Below are positions 23,151 through 33,941 of a stretch of DNA of 64,000 nucleotides, piece after piece. The stretch is from assembly GCA_032717465.1 (NCBI GenBank), contig CM064683.1, forward strand, positions 34,717,542 through 34,781,541, in the 5' to 3' direction. Source of the DNA: Coenobita brevimanus. Its lineage: Eukaryota > Arthropoda > Malacostraca > Decapoda > Coenobitidae. Made by a program: the position numbers and the translations under genes. The notes below the pieces were generated by a model. The model searched no databases, was not told where the DNA came from, and worked only from the letters and a program-made list of their open reading frames with translations. The first letter of the stretch is position 1. Each line of letters starts with the position of its first letter.

Positions 23151-24260
23151 CACTAGCTCATGAAGATGGAAGTGGAAAATGAGAAAAATGAATAAGAGAG
23201 AACAGAATTACATAAGCTTATCAACAAGAGATAGAAGAAAATCGAAAAAGAAACATGGATCAGATCAAAGAAACTATCAAAATGGGAAAAAGTCTGTAAC
23301 AGGTCCGAAGCAAAACGGCACTAGGAAAGCAAAAAATTATATCAGTGAAAGACAAAAATGAAGTCATTAAGTGCAGAGAGAAGATGGTGAAGAGAGTTGA
23401 AGAATTATACAAAAAAAAAAATGTGAACTAAAGACAATGTTACCGATAAGTAACTTTTTAGTCCACACATGCGAAATACCAGAGGTAACACCAGATAAAG
23501 TGAATTTCTCTCTTACAAGTGTGAAAAGAGGAAAGGCCGCAGGAGAAGATGAAATAGTAGCAGGTTTACCGGCAGATGCAGGAGTAGAAGCTCATAACTC
23601 TATAGCACATTTACTTACTCAGTGTATAAGTAGAACATTACACCAAAACATGGTGTAATGCAATAGTTATTTTGCTTTACAAGAAATGCAACTCCGAAAA
23701 TTTTATGAACTTTCGACCAGTTAGCTTATTACCAGTTATTTACAAAATCTTCACTGAAGGCCTCACTTGTAGAATAATAACAAATTTGGAAGAGATCCAA
23801 CCCCGTGAGCATTCAAGATTTTGAAGCTGTTATTCAACTACAACACTAATAATCTACATACAGTGAATGAGCTGGGAAAACTACAGGATATAATCAACCA
23901 CTGTGCTTAGATTTTGTCAGACACGGAATGGTTTTCTAATCAGTAGAGCACGTAGCAATTATATTTTCATTGTAGGAACAACGAGTAAATGCAAACATTG
24001 TAAAATTACTGGAAAATCTATACACAGAGGAAACTGTTGCAGCATATTTGCATGAAGACTCAGAAAAAATTAAGATGGAGAAAGGCATGCGTTAGGAAGA
24101 AACAGTTTCACCAAAATTATTTACAAGCATGCCTTAACAGTGTTTTCAGAAAACTAAAATGTGAGAACAAAGAAGTAAACATAGATGGAGAATACTTAAA
24201 ACGTTTAAGATTTGCAGATGACATTGTCTTAATCTCACAAACAGTAGGGACATTGTAAGA

Positions 24261-24715
24261 AATGTTAAATGACGTAATAGAGAAAGTCTCAAACAAAGGC
24301 TACGACTACTACTACTACTACTACTACTACTGCTACTACTACTACTACTAAGGTACTCTCCATAGCTCAGTAAAATAACAGAGCAGCAGGAAGAATAAAA
24401 ATCTTACTGACGTCCTCGGACTGAAAGGAAGATTTTGTTTTCATGTGGAGAGATTAGATGTAGGTTTCGTAAATTCATTCAACTACAAGATATTTTCAGC
24501 ATCTGCATTAACTCGTTTTTGGCAGAATAACAGAGCAAAAATGCCAACGTAGTGAAGTATAGGAAGGAGGTCATTGCAGTGGCTTGGCAATAAGGGTATA
24601 TCTCTGGTCTCAAAACGTGCGTCTGAAACCATCACCACCTCCATCATCATCATTTTTTTCATCACATCATTATTATTATCATCATCGTCATCATAATCTG
24701 TAAAATAAACTCTAG
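24261..24715. repeat. (CTA)n microsatellite and unannotated DNA
   Basis: A (CTA)n array with a few changes lies at 24304-24351, followed by a short ATC-rich stretch at 24628-24695. No gene was found. Confidence 0.7.
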
Positions 24716-24829
24716 ACGTGGATGCACCTGGGCGTACATTAAAAAGGATCAGTGTTTCTAATGGTACAAATCATTATTGTACCATAGATAACGGGACAAC
24801 GAAGATCTTGGGAGGAAGAGTGGATGTGT

Positions 24830-25235
24830 GGGTCAGATATTTACCTGATAAAAACCCCTTCACTTCATTGGGACACTCTAGAGCTGTACTCCAGCTAACG
24901 ACAAACGATTTTATTCAGATGTGTGACTGCAGGTGCCTGAGAATGTTAATGCTGGTAACATTAACCCCTTCATGGGCAGATCAACTCTACCATAATATTC
25001 CAGTTACCGCCTAACAGTTTCATTCAGGTAACTGAGTTACAGGTAACATTTAGCCTCTCATGATCGGAGTAACTCTGGCAATGCATTACATTATTTTAAT
25101 GTTAGGCGATACATTTGTTAAATTCCGATCACAAGTACCTAAAAACTTTAATACTGATACAATTAGCCCACCCATGATTGGAATAACTCTAGTATTCTAT
25201 TCCAAGTAATAACATTATTACATTAACCTAAGGGT
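24830..25235 (+). repeat. Degenerate tandem repeat, about three units
   Basis: Diverged units of about 115-130 bp share a phrase of the form TTAACCCCTTCATGGGCAGA / TTTAGCCTCTCATGATCGGA / TTAGCCCACCCATGATTGGA, each followed by an AACTCTA-like motif. The spacing is roughly 110-120 bp. No coding content. Confidence 0.55.
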
Positions 25236-25490
25236 AAATAATAAAAGCCTGAACACATTAATCCAGAATCATAATATATATCAAGGTCGAAACAAATCTA
25301 ACATTTATTCCATCAAATGCCATATTATTTTGGGGGGGCTAAAAATGAGTCAAGTAAGCCTTGAGTGCAAATTAAAAAGAAAAAAAAAAGTGATATTCAG
25401 ACCTGCAGCCATTAAGTTTTCTTTAATTATTCAGCAACTTTATCATAACAGAAGAAAGAGACAACTTGTCAGCTTATCCTTCACTTACTT

Positions 25491-25495
<5 letters not shown>

Positions 25496-25538
<43 letters not shown>

Positions 25539-25999
25539 TAAAAAAGTCAGAAAGGCAAAGAAAACGAAGATCAGGGAAAAAAGAAAGACAAACAGTAAGA
25601 AGTCTTACAAGAAAGGGGAAGGAGGAACAATTAGAGAACAAGTGGAAGAAAGTCGAGAGAGAGAAAAAGGAATGATGAAACAGAGGAAGAACATAAACGA
25701 CAACAAAAGAAGTAAGAAAAAACAACTAGGAGAATAGAGTAGAAGGAGAAGGAGGAGGAGGAGGAGAAGGAGGAGGAGGAGGAGGAGAAGGAAGAGGAGG
25801 AGGAAGAGAAGGTGGTGGTGGAGGAGTAAGAGGAGCGGAGCAAAGAGGAGGAAGAGGAAAAAGAGGAGAAGGAGGAGGAGCAGAAAGAGTAGGATGAAGA
25901 TGATGATTATGATGACGACAAGGAGGAGGAGGAGGAGGATAATGATGATGATAATGATGATGATGATGATGATGAGGAGGAGGAGGAGGAGGAGAAACG

Positions 26000-26031
<32 letters not shown>

Positions 26032-26160
26032 GACAGAGACAGAGACAGACAGACAGACAGAGACGGAACATAACAGAAAAACGTAGAAGAGAAGAAGAGG
26101 TACAGAGAAGAGAAAAAGAAGACAAAAGGAAACCAGAAAATGAGAAAGTGAAAATAATGA
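25496..26160 (+). repeat. Polypurine tract: (GA)n, (GGA)n, (GAT)n, (GACA)n
   Basis: About 660 bp of mostly purines on +. It includes (GA)n at 25496-25533, GGA-type repeats at 25745-25950, GAT repeats at about 25942-25975, and GA/GACA at 26000-26064. Long Leu/Ser-rich minus frames here are artefacts. Confidence 0.9.
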
Positions 26161-26439
26161 GGAGTGGGTTGAGACAAAAAATTTACCGCAGAACATTCCT
26201 TGTATTTTTTGCTGCAATTTTTTCCTTTCCCCATCGTTGCCGGGGAAGATCCTGAGCAACCAAGCTTTCTCTGTCTCTATCTCTCTCTCTCATACACAAA
26301 TCAGCATAAAGTAGGGTACCTATGTAGTTCATTCCCAAGAAACTGCAATGCAACAGGGAAGCGGCCTAATACATGTACAAACTAGAAAGCACGCAGAGAG
26401 CGCATACTCCCACCAATGCCATTGCAGGATCCGGATCCG

Positions 26440-26615
26440 GATCCCGATCCGCCCCCAGATTTAACAAATTCCTTTTGGCCCACCCTTCCACAAAATTTCA
26501 CTGAAATTCATTGAGAACTTTTGGATATATCGTCTGGACAAACAGACAGACAGACAAACATAGGTGAATACATAACCTCCTCCAACTTCGTTAGCTGAGG
26601 TAATAATTCGCTAAA
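26440..26615 (+). repeat. Dispersed repeat ending in CAGACAGACAAAC and CCTCC...GAGGTAAT
   Basis: It ends ATATCGTCTGGACAAACAGACAGACAGACAAAC, split here as seen near 26528-26560, followed by ATAACCTCCTCCAACTTCG and GAGGTAATAAT. The copy at 27320-27765 ends the same way (CAAACAAACAAACGGACAGG, then GTAACCTCCTTGGCGGAGGTA). I recall similar 3' ends as common in marine invertebrate and fish repeats, but cannot name the family. Confidence 0.5.
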
Positions 26616-26689
26616 TTGTAGTACCAAAAAATTATTTTTAAAAAAATATAACTTATAGCCTATTACACTTATAATGTTGACACAATAAC

Positions 26690-27310
26690 GTTCATGCTCC
26701 CCTTACACACTCTTAGCTAAAGAAAAGCATCTGGTGTTGGCTGTAATCGAATACAAGACTTTTTTCAACCATGGCTGGGTTAATGGTGACAGTATCAACA
26801 CCTTCAGGTTCTTACGACTCATGCAACTAAATAAGACTATCAGTCATTTACTGGATTAAAATACTACAGTTGTATTGACGGTGAAGAGGTAGTGGTATCA
26901 TCAGTATTAAGACTCTAACTGCTAAGACGCACTGTTAGCTGAATAATATTGCCTGATGATAGCAGGAAGAGAATATCTGAGTGACTGTGACCATGTGAAG
27001 ATGAACGGCATCAATATTAACAGATTAAGTCTGTCATGACACACTCTTGACTGAATAATACAGCCTGATGATAAATGGAATAAAATATTCCAGTTGTTGT
27101 GACCACATGAAAATTTATTTATCAGCACCAAAACTCTCTGAATCCTATTCTAATTTTCTGCTTAAATGAGCTGCCCGGCGTTGGCTGTGGTTGAATAAAA
27201 GAGCTGTCCACCCGAGAAGAAGGTTCAGTGGTACGGTTAACAACACTCTCAGGCTCCTGTGATTCACCTTCGGCTGAATGAAATTGATGTTGACATGAAT
27301 ATTAGCCTTT
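26690..27310 (+). repeat. Degenerate tandem repeat, low identity
   Basis: Related phrases recur about every 130 bp: TTAGCTGAATAATATTGCCTG near 26936, TTGACTGAATAATACAGCCTG near 27048, and a weaker GGCTGAATGAAATTGATG near 27273. GTTGGCTGTAATCGAATA at 26737 recurs as GTTGGCTGTGGTTGAATA near 27181. No coding content. Confidence 0.45.
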
Positions 27311-27319
27311 ACTAGAATT

Positions 27320-27765
27320 GTCCCGACCATTAAACGTTCACATCACTTTCCTACCAAGCATTCACATTTTCCCGAATGTATTTTGCCATATTTTCCTCCC
27401 ACATTTAGCGCCATATGGACAGTTTGGGTTTCGGTACCAACAGCCTGATTTTTTCATCAAGATCCATGCAATATTCACTGAAAAATTTATGAAAATGTCG
27501 GAAACGCCCTATCTCTCAGTGTAAAAGAAAGTGAAAAAAAAAAAATCCTGGATCTTCACCTTTATCCGGATCCGCACCAAAATATAACTGAGTCTATTCT
27601 GGGCCAAGGCCCATTCTACTACCAAGTAGAATGGGCCTACTGGACGGATTTCCACGAAGTTTCGTGGAAATCCGTCCAGTAGATTTTGTGTAATCTTGCT
27701 CACAAACAAACAAACAAACGGACAGGGGTGAAAACGTAACCTCCTTGGCGGAGGTATTTAGCAGA
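27320..27765 (+). repeat. Dispersed repeat, second copy, containing two adjacent hairpins
   Basis: The 3' end is shared with 26440-26615. A poly(A) run (27535-27544) and then ATCCTGGATC and CCGGATCC phrases lead to two inverted repeats at 27607-27682 and the CAAACAAACAAAC end. No protein is encoded. Confidence 0.5.
27607..27682. repeat. Two perfect inverted repeats back to back
   Basis: The first stem is 27607-27620 with 27625-27638 (14 bp; AGGCCCATTCTACT and its complement). The second is 27637-27658 with 27661-27682 (22 bp). There are no mismatches in either, and they overlap by two bases. They lie inside the dispersed repeat ending at 27765. Confidence 0.9.
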
Positions 27766-28049
27766 GTGTGTCAGTAGTCTGTAATCATCAGTCAGTAAAA
27801 TGAATCAGTTATATGTTCATTTATATCCAAAAGTTAGTAGTTTAAAACCAATTTTTATTTAGGAAGTGTGGTGTCCGTGTGTGACCTTATGAAACTGCGA
27901 TGGTAACCGCGACATTTGAGTGTGTAACAGCTGCTGTTTCAAGTCGGATGAATTAGTTAGCAGCCGAAAGTTAGGCGTTGGAATGTGGCCTCCCTCTGTG
28001 ACCTTCTACAGTGATCATGACAACTATGATATTTATGGGATCACCAGGA

Positions 28050-28335
28050 ACTGTCAAGCTTAGAGAACTTATTTCTTGTTCGAAAGGACGCAGTTTCGAT
28101 CTGACTCTGTGGCAGAAAATAGCTATGTGATTTGAATCTCGCTGAAACAGATTCTCCCGATCTGCCACAATACCCACCGACATAACAAAAAAATACCCTC
28201 ATTAATACCATCACACCAGTCCTCGAAGAGACAACCCTTAAATGTAATCAATATGGACGTTGTGAATTAGCGCCTTAGCGGTGACAAGTGAAGATCAGAT
28301 CTTGTTGGAGGACTGCTCGGCCTCAAGAAACAGAA
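28050..28335 (+). mobile_element. Old tRNA-derived SINE, relative of 53565-53904
   Basis: The body shares a chain of blocks with the SINE at 53565-53904: GATCTGCCA, ACCCACCGACAT, ACACCAGTC, TTAGCGCC, GTGACAA and GGAGGACT, in the same order and at similar spacing. A degraded B-box-like CAGTTTCGATCTGA sits near 28089. The copy is much more diverged and lacks an obvious A-tail. Confidence 0.6.
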
Positions 28336-28461
28336 TATCCATGTCTATTACCTTCTAAGAGAAATTAAATTGCATACAGAAAACAGCGCGGATCAGAGGG
28401 ATGGAGAAAAAAATTATGGAAACTGAACGAATAAAATGAAAGGAGCAGAAAAATATGGATT

Positions 28462-28498
<37 letters not shown>
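28462..28498. repeat. (GACA)n microsatellite
   Basis: About nine GACA units. Confidence 0.9.
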
Positions 28499-29748
28499 TC
28501 ATAAATTATCCGCCAAAAGCCACAGCTGACCCTTTACTTTCTCCGTCCTATGTCTCCCTCCTTACACTGAATGGGATCATCAGTAAACATGGCCTGGTAC
28601 TGACGGGTTAATGGAGAATAGTAGTTTATAACACGTAGTCTATATTCTGTTTAAAAGTTGAACTGAATCTTTTCGTGGTAAGAAGAATCAAACCAAGAAT
28701 TCATCATCGTTGTGAGTAGATTAAAATTTAGTAAAACACATATTCATGGGGAGACTTTACTGTACTTGCCCAGTTCTCCTCCTCCTCCTTTTTTCTTTCT
28801 TTCTTTCAAACGCTTCATTTTGATGCTGCTCCGTCATTTCCTCACAAGTTCACTGCAACTTCGGTACAACTGTAATTTGGGCAAATCCCTCAGACTCATT
28901 ATTCTTCTTTGTAGGGGGGATTCAGACCTTTGAATGGGGTTTATAGAGTTAAAGGTCAAACGAAACAAGTTCACATTCAGCAAACTATAGCTAGGAAAAA
29001 CAGCAGAATTTACCACTTGCTCTGGGGACTAGCGCTTCATTGTGCTTATGATTTTCCTATGGAAACCATACCGCATTCTCTTGGGCGTGCTGGAAGTCTT
29101 TATTTTTCTGAGATTTCTTGGAATGATTGTGCAGGATTGTTTTTATTAAAACTGAAAAATAGTTCTCATAGCCATATATATTGTACAGAAGTAAAGAACC
29201 TCAACACATGTGGATGTGACTAGTTCAAAGATTCATTGTAGATAAACTATATATTCATTCTAAATGTAAGAATACAGATGTGTACCTTGAAACTAAAACG
29301 CGGCAGCAAAATTTGTCTTTAATGAATGATTTGCAAGAAGTTTATATTTACACCTACTGACTGCTCAACGATTATTAAGACACATTTATTATATTATAAT
29401 TTACACTTTCCACACCTCTAAGGTAAGACTGTTTTTGTCAACATTGTTGTTAATATTATTACCACGTATTTTAAAACTGCGATGTTTCAAAGCCTATTTG
29501 GCCTACAGCCTTCAAATTTGGTCAACTTAGTCAGACAGCTGTCCGCTTCTTTTGGTCAAATATGGTGGCAATCTGTCAACCGGATCTCCTGAAATTATCC
29601 GGAACACAGAAAAATGAGCTAGCCACGCTATTTCAAGAACAGCTTAAGTTAAGAAGCTGAAATTTTATTGCAGTATAGCCTTATCGCGGACGCAGGCCGG
29701 AAGGGAGTATGATTCTAATCAGTTGGTTATTCCTTGAAATCGACTGTG
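28499..29748. other. Unannotated AT-rich DNA
   Basis: No supported gene. A 97-codon + frame (28930-29223) has no recognisable motif and I do not call it. Confidence 0.5.
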
Positions 29749-30220
29749 GTAAAAAATTGGTATTTTCAGATAATCTGGATATCACCTAATATTCCATGAA
29801 GGATTAAAGCAAAAACCACTAAGCTTGGTGGCCTTATAGACTGTGATGATCTAAGGTGTTATACACAAGATCAGTGACGACCTTACGTAGGGTAAAAAAT
29901 CGGGACTTTTCTGGATATTCTGAATGTCACCTAATTACTTCTGACGGATTACTTACTAAGGATGAAAGCTACTGTACAGCCGCCAGAGTTGATGGGCTTA
30001 TATACTGTGATGATCTAAGGTGACACGCACAAGAATGGTGACCTTGACCTCGCTGGGGTGAAAAACTGGGACTTTTTTGGATAATCCGGGTGTCAGCTAA
30101 TTTTCCGTGAAGGGTTAAAGCTAGAGCCACCAAACTTGGTGGACTCATAGATTGTGATGACGTAAGGTGACATGCACAAGATCAGCGACCTTGAACTCAA
30201 GGTCCTTTTATAGCTCGGTT
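29749..30220 (+). repeat. Diverged tandem repeat, three units of about 140-167 bp
   Basis: Units begin GGTAAAAAATTGGTATTTTC at 29749, GGTAAAAAATCGGGACTTTT at about 29890 and GGTGAAAAACTGGGACTTTT at about 30057. Each contains CACCTAAT- or CAGCTAAT-like, GTGATGATCTAAGGTG-like and CACAAGATCAG-like blocks. The third unit is cut off near 30220. Confidence 0.8.
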
Positions 30221-30290
30221 TCAAGTAGGCAATGGCTGTGGGAAGTTTTTCTTTATCAATATTGTCCTTGGACAACTGTACAGCTTTTTA

Positions 30291-30291
<1 letters not shown>

Positions 30292-30345
<54 letters not shown>

Positions 30346-30375
30346 ATTGTTGTTGTCGTTGTTGTTGTTGTTATA
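30292..30375. repeat. (ATT)n then (GTT)n microsatellite
   Basis: About 50 bp of ATT units followed by GTT/GTC units. Confidence 0.9.
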
Positions 30376-30399
30376 TAATATCCAGTCTTCCCGAGCACG

Positions 30400-30560
30400 A
30401 CCCACAACAGTCGATGGTACTACCAGGTTCCAAGTGTATTATTGGGTGAAGAGGGACATGGGAATAGTTAACTGCGCTCAACAGTTTGACAGGCCCTGGA
30501 ATCGAAGTTAAGTTCTTCGGCCGAGAGTCGGATGTGCTAACTAATGCATCACCTGCTCTT
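30400..30560 (-). mobile_element. tRNA-derived SINE head
   Basis: On minus, GAGCAGGTGATGCATTAG and TTAGCACATCCGACTCTCGG form an A-box region and anticodon-arm-like segment. AACTTCGATTCCAGGGCC about 30 bp later fits a B box (GGTTCGANNCC type). A matching but diverged head lies at 31620-31735. The body continues toward 30400 without a clear tail, though the (ATT)n/(GTT)n at 30292-30375 may be its tail. Confidence 0.55.
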
Positions 30561-31619
30561 CAACGGTGTACAAAGTCAACACCTAGTTATCCATATTTTT
30601 TAACCTGTAAATGCTGGAATAGTGGTTAAATGTCTTAGATGTTCTTCATTCAGTAGCTTGTTTACGTGTATGCCTTCTACTTCCCTAACACAGCATAAAG
30701 ATGGAAGTTTTATAACACTGGTAATACACTGCACATTCATATATATTTGTTTTGAAAAACGCAGACAACACCAGTACTCACTGTAAACCATCAATCACTT
30801 GAGTAGACACTTTACAGTCGATGACAAACTTTCACCTAATATTTCATCTCTTCTGCTTCTCACCCTCCTCTTCTGGCTAGTAAACTTAATCTGAGAGAAG
30901 CTTACTATGTTCCTACACCCATAGGTGATTCCGGTAGATGAGTCAGGGAGAATAATGATATAACGAAGGAGTGCAATGGATTTCCGGGCGAAATTTTCCC
31001 CTTGCCATACAAAGGGGCTATCTTTCTTATAACGCGTCCGTAATTGGATTCCCTGCAAAGGGAAGTCAGGATCAGTAACTACCTCCACCTCGCTGCAGGA
31101 GACTGTCAACTCGATGCACAGAAGAATATAATACAGGTTACATCTTCCAGTCTGACAGGACTTCTTTGTACCACAAACAGACAAGAACCAAAGTCTTTTG
31201 ATATGACTATTTGCCACCTTCACCCCGGCCACGCGTTTTATATTATTTTTTACTTGTTCAACTCTGAAGCTAAGGCTTAAAGCCCGTTCCCCGAGGCCCA
31301 GCAATCCTCCTACGTCCACACGCCTTCACATGACACCTCTTTGGTACCAACACCTACAGTCCTTCCGTAATTAATACATGATAAGACTGTCTCATGTAGA
31401 CGTGATAGTAAGGGATGTGACAAGGTTTGTTATTTTGTGCTGTACAGTTTTAAACCTACAGTCTTTGCAGGGAAGAACATGGAGGTTTAGATCACAACTT
31501 ATTGATTACACAAGGGCTATCAAAGCAAACAATCTGTTTTTTGCCACCCCAGCCTTCCTCTAACATACGAACTGCAACTATCGAAATTATATCTAGGTCC
31601 TTAGTTGTACTGCTGGATG
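30561..31619. other. Unannotated DNA with one dispersed repeat (31255-31395)
   Basis: 31255-31395 shares AAGCCCGTTCCCCGAGGCCCA, CACATG, ACACCT-like and a TAAGACTGTCTC-like end with 36655-36800, both on +. The 174-codon minus frame at 30795-31319 overlaps this repeat and has no recognisable domain. Confidence 0.5.
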
Positions 31620-31735
31620 TAAAGGGTAAGGGAGAAACACACTTTGTCCAAGAGTCTGATCGGCCCGAGAATCGGTCGCGAGTGTTTGCAGTAAGGATCT
31701 GCGAATGCTAATCAGTGTACCAGCTAAAATGCTGA
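31620..31735 (-). mobile_element. tRNA-derived SINE head, second copy
   Basis: On minus, TAGCTGGTACACTGATTAGC looks like an A-box region, followed by CGCAGATCCTTACTGC and GCGACCGATTCTCGGGCC (a B-box-like segment). It resembles the head at 30400-30560 in layout. The body could not be followed. Confidence 0.45.
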
Positions 31736-31769
31736 AGGCCTCGGGAGATAGAGGATTAGGGTTAGTTAC

Positions 31770-33288
31770 TTATTTGATAAATACGATTATACATGGGTGC
31801 AATGTTCCAGATGATGGCTAAAGAGTTTGATTTTAAATGTGTACAACGGGAAGAGTGATGCCATGGAAAGAGAAAATTATAGAGGCATATAACTATTGGA
31901 CCAAATAATGAAGGTAATGGAGAGAGTTTTAGAAGAATGATTAGGGAAAGAGTGAATATTAATGAGATATAGTTTGGGTTATACTAGGCAAAGGAACTAC
32001 TGATGTCATTCATTGTCCGACAGCATCAGGGAAAATATATAAGAAAGAAAAGGGGGCATTAATATGTTGTCGCTCATTTGGAGAAGGACTTTGATAGAGT
32101 TTCTAGGAAGGTGGTGAAGTGGGCAATGAGAAAGTTTGGGATCGAGGAGTGGCTGGTTAGAGGGATTGTGGCTATGTATGTAGGTGCTCACACCAAGGCG
32201 AGAGTGAATGGATATTTGAGTGATTAGTTTTCCTTGAATGTAGACGTGAATCAGGGGTCAGTCTTGAGCCACTTATTGTTTATCATGGGACTTGAAATCT
32301 TCACAAGAGACTTCAGAAATGGACTGCCGTGAGAGCTACTGTATGCTGATGATTTGGTGTTCATTGCAGAGAATGAAAAGGAGGCAGAGGGAAGATTTAG
32401 AAAGTGGAGAGATATTATGGGGTATAAGGGCTTGAGAGTAACTGCAGATAAAACAAAAGTAATGGTATGTAGGGTTGGTGAGGGTAGTGTCAAAGAAGAA
32501 GGAGAGTGAACCTGTGCTGTTTGCCACAAGGGCGTTGGAGGAAATTCCATCTTGTACAGTATTTGTGAAAAGTGGGTGCATAAGAGGTGTAGTGGTATTA
32601 GAGGAAGACAGCGAGGTAAAGCTGATTTCTTCTGCATGGTACGTCTCTTGAGTTTGTGAAAGAGTTTTGTTACACCGGAGACTTGTTATGTGCTGGAGGT
32701 AGGGCAGGAGCTTGCTCTGTGGCTAGAGTGAGAAGTGGTTGGAAGAAGTTCAGAAAGCTGTTGCCTCTCCTGACACTGAGAGTGCTCTCCGTCGGTGCGA
32801 AGGGAATTTTGTATGCGGCATGTGTTAGGAGTGTATTACTGTATGCTAGTGAGGCCAGGGCAATTAAGTAAGGAGATATTCGTAGGCTCAAACGCACAGA
32901 AATGACGATGATTAGATGGATGTGTAATGCTTCCTTGAATGCGATGCCTGGGGGCAGGGATTAGGTTTACGAGGGAAGAGTTGAGATGAAGGACGGGAAT
33001 GGAGTGTTTTGATGCTGTGATGAGGAGTTGATAGAGATGGTTTGGGCATGTGCAGAGGATGAGGGATGACAGTTGGGCGCGGAAAGTGAGAACTGTGAAC
33101 GTTGGGGGTAGGATTGCAAGAGTCAGACCCAAAAAGATCTGAGACGAAGTCATACACTTAGACCTTAGAGATAAGAGATTGAGTAAGGAAGTGCCAGAGA
33201 TCGAGCAGAGTGGAGAGCTGCCATTAGGCGAATAAGATGAGGCAAGCAAGCATGCTGGAGCTTTAATAAACGAAACGAAATGAAACCA

Positions 33289-33290
<2 letters not shown>
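31770..33290 (+). mobile_element. LINE reverse transcriptase region, 5' truncated, with (TA)n tail
   Basis: In shifting + frames the order is: ENYRGI near 31872; a degraded first catalytic region with VVAHLEKDFDRVSRKVVKWA near 32065; AMYVGAHTKARVNG near 32173; NQGSVLSHLLFIMGLEIF near 32248; the catalytic box LLYADDLVFIAENEKEAEGR near 32338; GLRVTADKTKVMVC near 32430; a C-terminal block GILYAACVRSVLLYASEARA near 32802; and MIRWMCNASLN near 32909. It ends ARDRAEWRAAIRRIR near 33195. About 50 bp of 3' UTR then runs into (TA)n. Stops are frequent; it is a dead 5'-truncated copy from a family different from copies A-D. Confidence 0.8.

Positions 33291-33354
<64 letters not shown>
33291..33354. repeat. 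(TA)n at the LINE 3' end
   Basis: About 62 bp of TA directly after the LINE's 3' UTR, consistent with a tail or an array seeded by one. Confidence 0.9.
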
Positions 33355-33358
<4 letters not shown>

Positions 33359-33360
33359 GG

Positions 33361-33648
33361 TAGGTGGGGGCGCTCACCATCCCCTCACTCAATGTAGTGC
33401 TGCTCTCGGGTGTCTGCCCTGTCCTCTCCTCCATCCTTCTTTCCTTCCATCTTCTGTCTTTCTTTCCTTCATTCTTTCCTCGTCTTTCTGCCTGCGAGTG
33501 ACTTTACACTCCCTCTTCTGTCTTTCATTCCTTCATTCTTTCCTCTTCCTTCTGCCCGTGGGTGACTCTACACTGAGTGACAAGCCAAATGGTTTCCTGT
33601 ACACCAGGAAACCATTTACTACGCTGGGTGGTAACTATATAACCAAAT
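33361..33648 (+). repeat. Dispersed repeat, uninterrupted relative of 47140-47249 plus 51058-51120
   Basis: It ends CTCTACACTGAGTGACAAGCC, AACCATTTACTACGCTGGG and TGGTAACTATATAACCAA. The same series flanks the LTR element at 47250-51053, so this serves as an empty-site reference. A TTCCTTCATTCTTTCCTC motif is doubled inside (about 33461 and 33526). Confidence 0.6.
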
Positions 33649-33865
33649 TTTGGCGCCTGGTGGTTTAGTGGGTAATTATTGTGCTTCAATCGGATTGAGC
33701 CGGTGAAGGTTTATACCCAAGGAATGGTTGGGGTTTATCGCTCACGTAATGCCACTCAGGGATGAGTGAGGCTGGTCACTCTCATCTTAAATGTCAGGAC
33801 CAACTGCCTAGCCCCGGGCTCGTACGCTCCTCATGGGGCAACGTAGGATTTGATAAGGGATGGAT

Positions 33866-33868
<3 letters not shown>
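33649..33868 (+). mobile_element. tRNA-derived SINE with (GGAT)n end
   Basis: The head reads GGCGCCTGGTGGTTTAGTGG (A box), then GGTGAAGGTTTATACCC (B box) about 45 bp later. The body carries AATGCCACTCAGGGATGAG and ends GGGATGGATGGA before a (TA)n. Size and promoter boxes fit a tRNA-derived SINE; the family is not named. Confidence 0.65.

Positions 33869-33940
<72 letters not shown>
33869..33940. repeat. (TA)n, left flank of the Tigger-like element
   Basis: About 70 bp of TA between the SINE and the DNA transposon. The array resumes on the other side at 34872. Confidence 0.95.

Positions 33941-33941
<1 letters not shown>

Larger units (their letters stand above)
21660..24260 (+). mobile_element. 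LINE split by an LTR (endonuclease at 21672-22466, reverse transcriptase at 23158-24260)
   Basis: The left part encodes VKFSSVSNRVVWTVFRLSK, then HTLKVIQVYAPTSHS, and GDFNAKVG near 21930, typical of the LINE apurinic endonuclease. It continues to FRDRLTKVLRATEVVRRANT at the break. The right part resumes with KKKHGSDQRNYQNGKKSV-like sequence, then VKRGKAAGEDEIVAGLP near 23521, NFRPVSLLPVIYKIFTEGL near 23705 and the catalytic box LRFADDIVLISQTVGTL near 24208. The first catalytic-Asp region is degraded. The two halves are collinear and separated by 22474-23150, so the LTR piece landed in the LINE. Stops and shifts make it inactive. Confidence 0.8.

Noticed and set aside
24037..24258. 73-codon frame ending LRFADDIVLISQT as a separate gene
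   Set aside because: It is the catalytic box of the split LINE at 21660-24260.
25605..26234. 209-codon minus-strand frame of Leu and Ile runs, resembling membrane segments
   Set aside because: It lies on GGA, GAT and GA repeats; the hydrophobic runs come from repeat composition.
28930..29223. 97-codon + frame as a small secreted protein
   Set aside because: No signal peptide, no family resemblance, and the length is within chance for AT-rich DNA of this size.
30795..31319. 174-codon minus-strand frame that could be a host exon
   Set aside because: One end coincides with a dispersed repeat also present at 36655-36800, and no known domain or splice context is visible.
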